Shown one piece after another: positions 34,716 through 43,698 of a stretch of 64,000 nt of DNA. The notes beneath the pieces were generated by a model. That model was not told the DNA's origin. It ran no database searches and was given only the letters and a program-made list of their open reading frames with translations. This DNA is from Kitasatospora griseola (GTDB lineage Bacteria > Actinomycetota > Actinomycetes > Streptomycetales > Streptomycetaceae), in contig NZ_BMRI01000008.1 in NCBI RefSeq assembly GCF_014648555.1, positions 153,626 to 217,625 on the forward strand, read 5' to 3'. Position 1 is the first letter of the stretch. The number at the start of each line of letters is the position of its first letter. Made by a program: the position numbers and the translations under genes.

Positions 34716-36869
34716 TTGTCCCGCCACCAGCGCCGCCGGCAGTCCCTGCTGAGGCCGCGCCGACTGGCCGCGCCGCCGTTGCGCTTCGTCATGCCGCTGT
34801 CCCTGCTGGCCTGCCTGCTGGCGCTGCTGGTGCTGCGCGGGCTGGCCACCAACGAGGTGTTCCACGACACCCGGATCGCCGTCTCCGTCGACAAGGACAC
34901 CGTCCCGGAGAACCTGCTCAACGGCGGCCCGGTGATCGACGCGCGCGGGGACAAGCAGGCGAACCCGGTCAGCTACCGGATCCCCGACAAGACGGTGGTG
35001 CTGAGCTTCGACGACGGCCCCTCGCCGGAGTGGACGCCGAAGGTCCTGGACGTGCTGAAGGCGCACGACATCCGGGCGGACTTCTTCGTGACCGGCGCGA
35101 TGACCACCCGCAACCCGGAGCTGATCCGGCAGATCGTCGCGGGCGGCCACGAGATCGGCCTGCACACCTTCACCCACCCCGACCTGGTGTACCAGTCGCA
35201 CGCCCGGATCAGCTGGGAGCTGGCGCAGACCCAGCTGGCGCTGGCCGGCGTCGCGGGTGTGCACAGCTCGCTGTTCCGGCCGCCGTACTCCTCCAACTCC
35301 GCGGCGCTGGACGACTGGAACTACCCGATCATCAAGTACGTGGGCGGGCACGGCTATCTGACGGCGTTCATCGACCGCGACACCGACGACTGGAAGCGTC
35401 CCGGCGTCGAGGAGATCGTCAAGGCGGCGATGCCCGCCACGCCGGGCGCGGGCGAGCTGATCCTGCTGCACGACGCGGGCGGCGACCGCGCCGAGACGGT
35501 CGCCGCGCTGGAGCAGATCATCGTCAAGCTTCAGGGCGAGGGCTATCGCTTCACCACCATCTCCGACGCGCTCGGCGCCTCCCCCGGGACGGTGCCGGTG
35601 CACGGTTTCCAGCTGTGGGCGGGCAAGGGCTTCATCTGGGCCACCCAGGTCGCCGTGCACACCCTGCCGGTGCTGGTCGGCCTGATGGCCCTGGTCGGCT
35701 TCCTGAACTTCGGCCGATTCGCGCTGATGGTCGTGCTCGCCCCGATCCACGCCCGCCGCTCCAAGCGGCAGGGCGCCTGGGGGCCGCCCGTCACCCGGCC
35801 GGTCACCGTGCTGGTCCCGGCGTACAACGAGCGCGAGTGCATCGCCAACACCCTGAACTCGTTGGCGGCCAGTGACTATCCGATCGAGGTGATCGTCATC
35901 GACGACGGCTCGACGGACGGCACCGCGGACATCGTCGAGGAGATGGACCTGCCGTTCGTCCGGCTGATCCGCAAGGTCAACGGCGGCAAGCCCAGCGCGC
36001 TCAACGCCGGTGTCGCGGCGGCCTCGTACGACATCGTGGTGATGATGGACGGCGACACCGTGTTCGAGCCGTCCACAGTGCGCGAGCTGGTCCAGCCGTT
36101 CGCCGATCCGAAGATCGGCGCGGTCGCGGGCAACGCCAAGGTCGGCAACCGGGAGAGCCTGATCGGCGCCTGGCAGCACATCGAGTACGTGCTCGGCCAC
36201 AACCTGGACCGCCGGATGTACGACGTGCTGAACGTCATCCCGACCATCCCCGGCGCGGTCGGCGCGTTCCGCAAGGAGGCGCTGCGGCGGGTCGGCGGGA
36301 TGAGCGACGACACCCTCGCCGAGGACACCGACATCACCATGGCGGTGCTCAGCGACGGCTGGCGGATCGTCTACGCCGAGCGCGCCCGCGCCTGGACCGA
36401 GGCGCCGGCCAGCCTCCAGCAGCTCTGGTCGCAGCGCTACCGCTGGAGCTACGGCTCCATGCAGGCGATGTGGAAGCACCGCCGCGCGGTGATCGCCCGC
36501 GGCCCGGCCGGCCGGTTCGGCCGGATCGGACTGCCGCTGGTGGTGCTGTTCGGCGTGGTCGCCCCGCTGCTGGCGCCGCTGGTCGACCTGTTCCTGCTGT
36601 ACGGCGTGCTGTTCACGGACGCCCCGATCACGCTGGCCAGCTGGGGCGCCTTCATCGCGCTGCAGGCGCTGCTGTCCTGGTACGCCTTCCGGCTCGACCG
36701 GGAGAAGCCCTGGCACCTGATCAGCCTGCCGATCCAGCAGGTGGTGTACCGGCAGCTGATGTACATCGTCCTGCTGCAGTCCACGATCACCGCGTTCACC
36801 GGTGGCCGGCTGCGCTGGCAGAAGCTCCGGCGCACCGGCGAGGTCGCCGCCGCACCGGTGGAGGGCTGA
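34716..36869 (+). CDS. matB: bifunctional polysaccharide deacetylase / family 2 glycosyltransferase (MatB-like)
   Basis: The 717-residue protein fuses two enzymes. After an N-terminal membrane span (24-42) comes a NodB deacetylase domain with SFDDGPSP (about 97-104), HTFTHPD (150-156) and RPPY (188-191). Two spans follow (about 310-345), then a processive GT2 domain with IDDGSTDG (395-402), MDGDT (444-448), EDTD (536-539) and QRYRW (573-577), and C-terminal spans. This is the layout of streptomycete MatB, needed with MatA to make poly-beta-1,6-GlcNAc that causes hyphal aggregation. A TTG start is used, with AGGAG 6 bases upstream. The MatA-like gene follows after 2 bases. Confidence 0.85.
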   Translation: MSRHQRRRQSLLRPRRLAAPPLRFVMPLSLLACLLALLVLRGLATNEVFHDTRIAVSVDKDTVPENLLNGGPVIDARGDKQANPVSYRIPDKTVVLSFDDGPSPEWTPKVLDVLKAHDIRADFFVTGAMTTRNPELIRQIVAGGHEIGLHTFTHPDLVYQSHARISWELAQTQLALAGVAGVHSSLFRPPYSSNSAALDDWNYPIIKYVGGHGYLTAFIDRDTDDWKRPGVEEIVKAAMPATPGAGELILLHDAGGDRAETVAALEQIIVKLQGEGYRFTTISDALGASPGTVPVHGFQLWAGKGFIWATQVAVHTLPVLVGLMALVGFLNFGRFALMVVLAPIHARRSKRQGAWGPPVTRPVTVLVPAYNERECIANTLNSLAASDYPIEVIVIDDGSTDGTADIVEEMDLPFVRLIRKVNGGKPSALNAGVAAASYDIVVMMDGDTVFEPSTVRELVQPFADPKIGAVAGNAKVGNRESLIGAWQHIEYVLGHNLDRRMYDVLNVIPTIPGAVGAFRKEALRRVGGMSDDTLAEDTDITMAVLSDGWRIVYAERARAWTEAPASLQQLWSQRYRWSYGSMQAMWKHRRAVIARGPAGRFGRIGLPLVVLFGVVAPLLAPLVDLFLLYGVLFTDAPITLASWGAFIALQALLSWYAFRLDREKPWHLISLPIQQVVYRQLMYIVLLQSTITAFTGGRLRWQKLRRTGEVAAAPVEG

Positions 36870-36871
36870 CC

Positions 36872-38098
36872 ATGAGCGACACCATTCGGCTGCGGATCCC
36901 CGAGCAGCTGCGCCGGGAGCTGCCCGCCGACCCGCCGCCGCCCGCCCGCACCGGCGGCCGCGACCGCTACCTCGACCTGCTGCGCGCCCTGGCGCTGGTC
37001 CGCGTGGTGCTGTACCACAACTTCGGCTGGTTCTGGCTGCCGCTGCTGTTCCCGTCGATGGGCGTGATGTTCGCGCTGGCGGGCTCGCTGATGACCCGTT
37101 CGCTGAGCCGCCCCGCGCTCGGCGTGATCCGCGGCCGGCTGCGCCGCCTGCTGCCGCCGATGTGGCTGTTCGGCGCGATCGTGGTCACCCTCCAGGTCCT
37201 CGACGGCGGCGGCCCGCACTCCGACGGCCACCCCACCTGGTGGTGGGCGAAGCTGGCGTTCTGGGTGCTGCCGCTGAGCACCCCGCCGTACGCGACGGAC
37301 GGGCTGCACGGCTTCGGCGGCCACCTGGAGTCCGGCTGGGCGACCCAGCTGGTGGTGCCGCTCTGGTACCTGCGGGCGTACCTCTGGTACGTGCTGCTGT
37401 CGCCGCTGATGCTGAAGGCCCTGCGCCGCTTCCCGGTGCTGACGCTGTGCACCCCGCTGGCGATCGTGATCGTCATGAACGTGTTCTTCGTCGACCAGGA
37501 CGTCGTCTATCCGCGGGTCTGGGAGACCGCCAACGACTTCGCCATGTTCGGCTCCTGCTGGATCCTCGGCATGGCCCACCAGGAGGGGCTGCTGCGGAAG
37601 ATCCCGCAGTACGTGCTGCCGTCGATCGCGCCGCTGGTCATGGTGGCGGGCTTCTGGTACCTGCAGACCCGGCCGGTCGACCCGACCCAGCCGACCGACA
37701 TCGAGGCCTGGCCGATCGCCCAGGCGGTGTGGTCCCTCGGCTTCGTCGCCATGCTCCTGCACATCAGCCCGTCCTGGGAGCAGTGGCCCGCGCCGCTGGA
37801 GCGCTGGAACGGCCTGGTGAGCCTGCTGAACTCGCGGGCCGTCAGCGTCTACCTGTGGCACGTGACGGCGCTGGTGCTGGCCGTCCCACTGATCGACCGG
37901 CTGTGGGGCGTCGACTTCTTCTTCCAGCACCTGAAGTGGCTGCTGACCAGCCAGTGGTTCACCCTGCTGGTCGGCATCCCGCTGCTGGCCCTGCTGGTGC
38001 TGGTCTTCGGCTGGGTCGAGGATGTGGCGGCCAAGCGCCGGCCCCGGCTGTTCCCGTACCCGCGCCGGCCCCGCGGCCGGCGCCGGAGCGCCGCCTGA
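36872..38098 (+). CDS. matA: acyltransferase-3-family membrane protein (MatA-like)
   Basis: The 408-residue protein has about ten membrane spans. The start of the fold carries RDRYLDLLRALALVRVVLYHNFGW, seen here as YLDLLRALALVRVVLYH; the conserved Arg-Val and His are typical of acyltransferase-3 proteins. SRAVSVYLWHVTAL is the usual late motif. Such proteins O-acylate or help export surface polysaccharides, like IcaC beside IcaA/IcaB. The pairing with a deacetylase-GT2 fusion matches matAB. GGAGGG (36860-36865), inside the end of matB, serves as ribosome site, so the two are tightly coupled. The basic tail (RRPRGRRRSAA) is cytoplasmic. Confidence 0.8.
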   Translation: MSDTIRLRIPEQLRRELPADPPPPARTGGRDRYLDLLRALALVRVVLYHNFGWFWLPLLFPSMGVMFALAGSLMTRSLSRPALGVIRGRLRRLLPPMWLFGAIVVTLQVLDGGGPHSDGHPTWWWAKLAFWVLPLSTPPYATDGLHGFGGHLESGWATQLVVPLWYLRAYLWYVLLSPLMLKALRRFPVLTLCTPLAIVIVMNVFFVDQDVVYPRVWETANDFAMFGSCWILGMAHQEGLLRKIPQYVLPSIAPLVMVAGFWYLQTRPVDPTQPTDIEAWPIAQAVWSLGFVAMLLHISPSWEQWPAPLERWNGLVSLLNSRAVSVYLWHVTALVLAVPLIDRLWGVDFFFQHLKWLLTSQWFTLLVGIPLLALLVLVFGWVEDVAAKRRPRLFPYPRRPRGRRRSAA

Positions 38099-38105
38099 CG
38101 GCCCG

Positions 38106-39659
38106 TCAGCCCAGCTGGAGGGCCAGGTAGAAGTCGACCCGGTCCTCCAGCCGGGACAGGTCACGGCCGGTGAGCTCCTCGATCCGGCCGATCCGGTAGC
38201 GCAGCGTGTTGACGTGCACGTGCAGCTGGGCGGCGCAGCGCGTCCAGGAGCCGTCGGCGCGCAGGAACGCGGCCAGGGTGTGCAGCAGGTCGGCCTGGTG
38301 CTCCCGGTCGTAGGCGGTGACGGGGTCCAGCAGCCGGGACCGGAACGCCCGCCGGACCTCGTCGGGGACGGCGGCCAGCAGCAGCACGTGCGAGGCGAGG
38401 TCCTCGGGGCCGGCGACCCGTATCCGGCCGGCCCGGGCGTCGGCGACCCGGCGGGCGTGCCGGGCCTCCTCCAGGGCGCCGCGCAGGCCGCCCGACTCGG
38501 CGACGGGCGCGGCGACGCCGACGGTGATCCGGCTCCCGGCGTCGAGTCCGGCCTCCAGCGGGGCCAGCAGCGCGCGCACGTCGTCGGTGGGAGCGGCGGC
38601 GGCGTCGGGGACGGCGGTGTCGGGGGCGGGCAGCACAGCGACGGCGCCGGTCGGGCCGTCCGCGGCGACCAGGGCCGTGGCCGGCAGCGCCTCTTCGAGG
38701 ACCGGGCGCAGCGCGCCGTCGGGCAGGCCGGCGGCGTCGGCGGACAGCACCAGCCAGTGCGGCCGGCCCTCGCCGTGCAGGACGCGGGCGAGGTCGGCGG
38801 GGTCGGCGTCGCGCCGGAGCAGGGCGAGGAGCTCGTCGGCGATCCGGCGGCGCAGCCGGCGGCCGTCGTCGCGGCGGGTGCGTTCGGCGGCGACCAGCCG
38901 GGCCAGGTTCTCGGCGAGCTGGCGGCGCTTGGCGGGCCATTCGGTGAGGTCGCCGGCCACGGCGAGGATCCAGTCGGCGAGCGGGGTGCCGGTGGCGGTC
39001 TCGGCGGCGGGCAGCAGCGAGTAGGCGCCGTCGGCGAGGCGGACCCGGTGCGGGGGGTGCTGGCCGCGCTGCTGGGCGGCGAGGTGGGTGCGGGCGAGGC
39101 GGTCGCGGTCCTCGGGGGCGAGGCGGTCGGCGGGGCCGGCGACCACCTGGCCGGTGGGGGTGAGCACCCAGCAGTCCAGGTCGAGGTCGCCGCCGAGCAG
39201 GTCGAGGACGGCGTCCAGGCCGCCCGCGCCGCCGGCGGACACCAGCAGCCGGTGCCGGTCGACCAGCGCGGCGAGGTCGGCGGCGCGGCCGGCGGAGACG
39301 TGCCGGCCGACGTACTCGGTGACGGCGCCGAAGGCGATGTCGTCGGGGACGGCGAGCAGCGGCAGCCGGTGGCGTCGGCAGGCGGCGACCAGGTCGTCGG
39401 GGACGGGGCCGACCTCCACTTCGCCGGCGCCGAGCGCGGCGGCGCCGCCGGCCACCAGGGTGCGCACGAAGCGCGCGGAGTCGGCGGGGCCGGTGCGCCA
39501 CAGCATGCCGGTGAGGACGAGTTCGCCGCCGTGCAGGAACCGCCCCGGGTCCTGGAGGTCGGTGGTCATCACTCCGGTGACCTGCCGGTCGAGCTCCTCC
39601 TCGCCGGCGAGCAGGCGCAGTCGGGGTGCGCCGGGGGCGAGCAGGTCGCGGACGCGCAT
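38106..39659 (-). CDS. pucR: PucR-family transcriptional regulator of purine catabolism
   Basis: The 517-residue protein begins RVRDLLAPGAPRLRLLAGEEE, followed by the PucR N-terminal domain (VTGVMTTDLQDPGRFLHGGE, cut here as TDLQDPGRFLHGGELVLTG). A GGDEF-like middle and the C-terminal PucR helix-turn-helix come next: LHVHVNTLRYRIGRIEELTG with RDLSRLEDRVDFYLALQL. PucR activates purine degradation genes in Bacillus. Here it is divergent from a xanthine dehydrogenase operon with a palindrome between them, so this operon is the obvious target. The ATG at 39659 gives a normal-length protein; the longer frame upstream is antisense to xdh. Effectors are unknown. Confidence 0.9.
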   Translation of the reverse strand: MRVRDLLAPGAPRLRLLAGEEELDRQVTGVMTTDLQDPGRFLHGGELVLTGMLWRTGPADSARFVRTLVAGGAAALGAGEVEVGPVPDDLVAACRRHRLPLLAVPDDIAFGAVTEYVGRHVSAGRAADLAALVDRHRLLVSAGGAGGLDAVLDLLGGDLDLDCWVLTPTGQVVAGPADRLAPEDRDRLARTHLAAQQRGQHPPHRVRLADGAYSLLPAAETATGTPLADWILAVAGDLTEWPAKRRQLAENLARLVAAERTRRDDGRRLRRRIADELLALLRRDADPADLARVLHGEGRPHWLVLSADAAGLPDGALRPVLEEALPATALVAADGPTGAVAVLPAPDTAVPDAAAAPTDDVRALLAPLEAGLDAGSRITVGVAAPVAESGGLRGALEEARHARRVADARAGRIRVAGPEDLASHVLLLAAVPDEVRRAFRSRLLDPVTAYDREHQADLLHTLAAFLRADGSWTRCAAQLHVHVNTLRYRIGRIEELTGRDLSRLEDRVDFYLALQLG

Positions 39660-39768
39660 GGACGGGGCCCTTCGTGACGGTGCGGCGGGTGCTGCGGGTG
39701 CTGCGGGTGAATCGTGGGGGTGATTCCGGGGCGAGGACGGCCCAGGGTGACCCGGGTGGGCCTGTGGA

Positions 39769-39785
39769 TCGTCCACATTGGACGA
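39769..39785. promoter_or_regulatory. palindrome in the pucR-xdh intergenic region
   Basis: TCGTCCA-CAT-TGGACGA has perfect 7-base arms with a 3-base spacer. It lies 110 bases upstream of pucR and 190 bases upstream of the first xanthine dehydrogenase gene. The remainder of the 315-base gap shows no gene. It is a strong candidate for the PucR operator, though it does not match the Bacillus PucR box. Confidence 0.5.
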
Positions 39786-39974
39786 ACGTACAGGACAGTG
39801 CGGCTGCGCACCGTCGGCCCTCGTGCCATCGGTGACTGCCGGCGGCCCCGGCCACGGCGGTTCACTGGCCTGCACGTCGCCGGGCTGCACCGCGGTGCCC
39901 GCCGGGCGGTCGGCCGGGCCGTCCCCGGCCGGGGCGCCGGGCCCCTGTCCGCCGGCGAAGAGAGGAGGCACCGC

Positions 39975-40850
39975 ATGGAGTTCCTTCGGCCCGCGACCTG
40001 GGACGAGGCGCTCGTGGCGATGGCCGAGCACCCCGGGGCGCTGCCGGTCTCCGGCGGCACCGACGTGATGGTCGAGCTGAACTTCGACCTGCGCCGGCCG
40101 TCCGCGATCCTCGACCTGAACCGGGTCGGCGAACTGACGGAGTGGAGCACCGACGGGTCGTCGGTGCGGCTGGGCGCGGCCGTGCCGTACGCCCGGATCA
40201 TCGACGAGCTGTCCGTTCCGCTGCCGGGGCTGGCGCTGGCGGCGCGGACCGTGGGCTCGCCGCAGATCCGCAACCGGGGCAGTGTCGGCGGCAACCTGGG
40301 CGCGGCCTCGCCGGCCGGCGACGCGCATCCGGCGCTGCTGGCCGCGGGCCGCGGGGTGCGGGTGGAGGCGCACTCGGTGCGCGGGGTGCGGCTGATCCCG
40401 ATCGACGAGTTCTACCTCGGGGTGAAGCGCCACTGCCTGGCCCCGGACGAGCTGATCCGGGCGGTGCGGATCCCGGTCGCCGACGGCCCGCAGCAGTTCT
40501 CCAAGGTCGGCACCCGCAACGCGATGGTGATCGCGGTGTGCGCGTTCGCCCTCGCACTGCACCCGGCGGACCGCACGGTCGGCACCGGCCTGGGCTCGGC
40601 CGCGCCGACGCCGCGCCGGGCGGACCTGGCCGAGGCGTACCTGGCGGACGCGCTGGCCTGGGAGTCCGGCGACCCGCCGGCCGACGGGGTGGTGCGGCGT
40701 TTCGGCGAGCTGGTGGCGGCCGCCGCCGATCCGATCGACGACGTCCGGGGCACCGCCGCGTACCGGCGGCACGCCCTGGCGGTGCTGGCCCGGCGCACGC
40801 TGGCCTGGTGCTGGAACGACTACCGCGAGCAGCTGGGGAGGACCGCATGA
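39975..40850 (+). CDS. xanthine dehydrogenase, FAD-binding subunit
   Basis: The 291-residue subunit belongs to the CO-dehydrogenase medium-chain family. EFLRPATWDEALVAM opens it; PVSGGTDVMVEL and AARTVGSPQIRNRGSVGGNLG (cut here as GSPQIRNRGSVGGNLG) bind FAD. It passes electrons from the iron-sulphur subunit to NAD. GAGGAGG lies 6 bases upstream of the ATG. The stop overlaps the next subunit's start (ATGA). This is the first gene of the operon. Confidence 0.93.
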   Translation: MEFLRPATWDEALVAMAEHPGALPVSGGTDVMVELNFDLRRPSAILDLNRVGELTEWSTDGSSVRLGAAVPYARIIDELSVPLPGLALAARTVGSPQIRNRGSVGGNLGAASPAGDAHPALLAAGRGVRVEAHSVRGVRLIPIDEFYLGVKRHCLAPDELIRAVRIPVADGPQQFSKVGTRNAMVIAVCAFALALHPADRTVGTGLGSAAPTPRRADLAEAYLADALAWESGDPPADGVVRRFGELVAAAADPIDDVRGTAAYRRHALAVLARRTLAWCWNDYREQLGRTA

Positions 40851-41332
40851 GGGTGGTGTTCACCGCGAACGGCCGGCCGGTCGAGGCCGACGACGTGTGG
40901 GAGGGCGAGTCGCTGCTGTACGTGCTGCGCGAGCGGGTCGGCCTGCCGGGTTCGAAGAACGCCTGCGAGCAGGGCGAGTGCGGCTCCTGCACCGTCTACC
41001 TGGACGGGGTGCCGGTCTGCGCCTGCCTGGTGGCGGCCGGTCAGGTGCAGGGCCGCGAGGTCCGCACCGTGGAGGGCCTGGCCGGCCCGGACGGCGGGCT
41101 CGGCCCCGTCCAGCAGGCGTTCCTGGACGCGGGCGCCGTGCAGTGCGGCTTCTGCACGCCCGGCCTGCTGGTGCAGACCGACGCCCTGCTCGCCCAGCGC
41201 CCGCGCCCGTCCGACGCCGACATCCGCGAGGCGCTGTCGGGCAACCTGTGCCGCTGCACCGGCTACGAGAAGATCATGGACGCGGTGCGGCTGGCCTCGG
41301 CCCGCATCGCAGGGGCGGGGGGCGGGGAATGA
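40847..41332 (+). CDS. xanthine dehydrogenase, [2Fe-2S] subunit
   Basis: The 161-residue subunit has a plant-type ferredoxin cluster site ([19 protein letters not shown], Cys 40, 45, 48 and near 58-60). The second, xanthine-oxidase-type cluster has QCGFCTPG (Cys 100 and 103) and CRCTGY (Cys 135 and 137). It carries electrons from the molybdenum centre to FAD. The gene overlaps both neighbours by four bases (ATGA), so the three subunits are made together. Confidence 0.95.
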   Translation: MRVVFTANGRPVEADDVWEGESLLYVLRERVGLPGSKNACEQGECGSCTVYLDGVPVCACLVAAGQVQGREVRTVEGLAGPDGGLGPVQQAFLDAGAVQCGFCTPGLLVQTDALLAQRPRPSDADIREALSGNLCRCTGYEKIMDAVRLASARIAGAGGGE

Positions 41333-43683
41333 CGACCCGTCCGGTCCAGGCCGAGAAGAACCTGCAGCGGATCGACCAGGCGTCCAAGGACGGCATCGGG
41401 CAGTCCCCGCTGCGGCCCGACGGCACGTTGAAGGTGAAGGGCGAGTTCGCCTACTCCTCCGACCTGTGGCACGAGGACATGCTGTGGGGCACGGCGCTGC
41501 GCTCCCCGCACCCGCGCGCGAACATCCGCTCCGTCGACGTCTCGGCGGCCCTCGCCGTCCCCGGCGTCCACGCGGTGCTCACCCACGAGGACATCCCGGG
41601 CGCCAAGTTCTACGGCCTGGAGATCGCCGACCAGCCGGCCCTGGCCGTCGACAAGGTCCGCTACCAGGGCGAGCCGGTCGCCCTGGTGGCCGCCGACCAT
41701 CCGGAGACGGCCCGCCGGGCCGCGAAGCGGATCGTCGTCGACTACGAGGTGCTCACCCCGATCACCACCGAGCAGCAGTGCCTGGATCCGGAGACCCACG
41801 GGTACGTCCACGAGCCGCACGAGTACAAGGCCCGCGCGCACGGCAACCTCTGCCACGAGCAGCGGCTGGTGGCGGGCCGCGGCGTCACCGACGAGGTGCG
41901 GGCGCTGGCCGACGTGGTCGTGGCGGGCGAGTACGAGGTCGGCATGCAGGACCAGGCGTTCCTCGGCCCCGAGTCGGGTCTCGCGGTGCCCGCCGAGGAC
42001 GGCGGCGTGGACCTGTACATCGCCACCCAGTGGCTGCACGCGGACCGGCAGCAGATGGCCCCGGTGCTGGCCCTGCCGGAGGAGAGGATCCGGCTGACGC
42101 TGGCGGGGGTGGGCGGCGCGTTCGGCGGCCGCGAGGACCTGTCGATGCAGATCCACGCCTGCCTGCTGGCGCTGCACACCCGAAGGCCCGTCAAGATCGT
42201 GTACTCCCGCGACGAGTCGTTCTTCGGCCACGTGCACCGCCACCCGGCCCGGATGCGCTACGAGCACGGCGCCACCCGGGACGGGAAGCTGGTCTTCGCG
42301 GACTGCCGGATCGTGCTGGACGGCGGCGCGTACGCCTCCACCTCGGCCGCCGTGGCCGGCAACGCCGCCTCGCTCGGCCACGGCCCGTACGTCATCCCGA
42401 ACGTCCGGATGCACGCCCTCGCGCTGTACTCCAACAACCCGCCCTGCGGGGCGATGCGCGGCTTCGGCGCCGTGCAGGCCGCGTTCGGCTACGAGTCGCA
42501 GATGGACCGGCTGGCGGCCGCGCTCGGCATGGACCCGGTGGAGCTGCGGCAGCTGAACGCCGTCGCGCAGGGCGACCTGATGCCGACGGGGCAGCCGATC
42601 GACGCGCCCGCGCCGGTCGCCGAGCTGCTGCAGCGCGCCAAGGACCGGCCGCTGCCGCCGCCGCTCGACCCGTCCGACCAGCGCGCGCTGCCGGGCGCGC
42701 TGTCCAACACCTCGCACGGCGAGGGCATCGTGCGGGGCGTCGGCTACTCGGTGGGCATCAAGAACGTCGGCTTCTCCGAGGGCTTCGACGACTACTCGAC
42801 CGCCCGGGTCCGGCTGGAGGTGATCGGCGGCGAGCCGGTCGCCCTGGTGCACACCGCGGCGGCCGAGGTCGGCCAGGGCGGCATCACCGTGCACGCCCAG
42901 ATCGCCCGCACCGAGCTCGGCGTCGAGCGGGTCACCATCCACCCCGCCACCACCGGGATCGGCTCGGCCGGCTCCACCTCCGCGTCCCGGCAGACGTACA
43001 TGACGGGCGGCGCGGTCAAGCTCGCCGCCGAGGCCGTCCGCGAGGTACTGCTCGACCGGGGCCGCCGCCGGTACGGCTGGACGCACCGCGACCTGACGCT
43101 GACGGGCGGTCAGGTGGTGTCCGCCTCCGCCGGGGTGCTCGCCCCGCTGGCCGAGCTGCTCGGCGACGAGCCCGTCGAGCAGACCCGGGTGCACCGCCAC
43201 CGGCCGACCGCCGCGCTGGACCCGGAGACCGGCCAGGGCTTCGGCCACGTCCAGTACTCCTTCTGCGCGAACCGCGCCGTGGTGGACGTGGATGTGGAGC
43301 TCGGTCTGGTCAGAGTGGTCGAACTGACGGCCGTTCAGGACGTCGGCCGGGCGCTCAACCCGCTCGCCGTGGTCGGCCAGATCCACGGCGGCTGCACGCA
43401 GGCGCTGGGCCTGGCGGTGATGGAGGAGATCGTGCTGACGGACGGCAAGGTGCGCAACGCCTCGTTCACCGACTACCTGATCCCGACCATCCTCGACACC
43501 CCGCCGATCCCGGTGGAACTCCTCGAACTCCCCGACCCGCACGCCCCGTACGGGCTGCGCGGCGTCGGCGAGGCCCCGACCGTCTCCGCCACGCCGTCCA
43601 TCGTGGCGGCGATCCGGCAGGCCACCGGGAAGGCGCTCACCCGCATCCCGGTCCGGCCGGAGCACCTCACCGACACGCCCTGA
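41329..43683 (+). CDS. xanthine dehydrogenase, molybdopterin-binding subunit
   Basis: The 784-residue large subunit has RPDGTLKVKGEFAYSSDL near its start and the molybdopterin contacts GVGGAFGGRED and NPPCGAMRGFG. The late GLRGVGEAPTVSATP contains the conserved catalytic Glu. It hydroxylates hypoxanthine or xanthine to urate. The subunit order FAD, Fe-S, Mo and the PucR, AzgA and XdhC neighbours argue for purines over other substrates of the family. The length is normal. Confidence 0.93.
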   Translation: MTTRPVQAEKNLQRIDQASKDGIGQSPLRPDGTLKVKGEFAYSSDLWHEDMLWGTALRSPHPRANIRSVDVSAALAVPGVHAVLTHEDIPGAKFYGLEIADQPALAVDKVRYQGEPVALVAADHPETARRAAKRIVVDYEVLTPITTEQQCLDPETHGYVHEPHEYKARAHGNLCHEQRLVAGRGVTDEVRALADVVVAGEYEVGMQDQAFLGPESGLAVPAEDGGVDLYIATQWLHADRQQMAPVLALPEERIRLTLAGVGGAFGGREDLSMQIHACLLALHTRRPVKIVYSRDESFFGHVHRHPARMRYEHGATRDGKLVFADCRIVLDGGAYASTSAAVAGNAASLGHGPYVIPNVRMHALALYSNNPPCGAMRGFGAVQAAFGYESQMDRLAAALGMDPVELRQLNAVAQGDLMPTGQPIDAPAPVAELLQRAKDRPLPPPLDPSDQRALPGALSNTSHGEGIVRGVGYSVGIKNVGFSEGFDDYSTARVRLEVIGGEPVALVHTAAAEVGQGGITVHAQIARTELGVERVTIHPATTGIGSAGSTSASRQTYMTGGAVKLAAEAVREVLLDRGRRRYGWTHRDLTLTGGQVVSASAGVLAPLAELLGDEPVEQTRVHRHRPTAALDPETGQGFGHVQYSFCANRAVVDVDVELGLVRVVELTAVQDVGRALNPLAVVGQIHGGCTQALGLAVMEEIVLTDGKVRNASFTDYLIPTILDTPPIPVELLELPDPHAPYGLRGVGEAPTVSATPSIVAAIRQATGKALTRIPVRPEHLTDTP

Positions 43684-43698
43684 CCCCTTGGAACCGAC

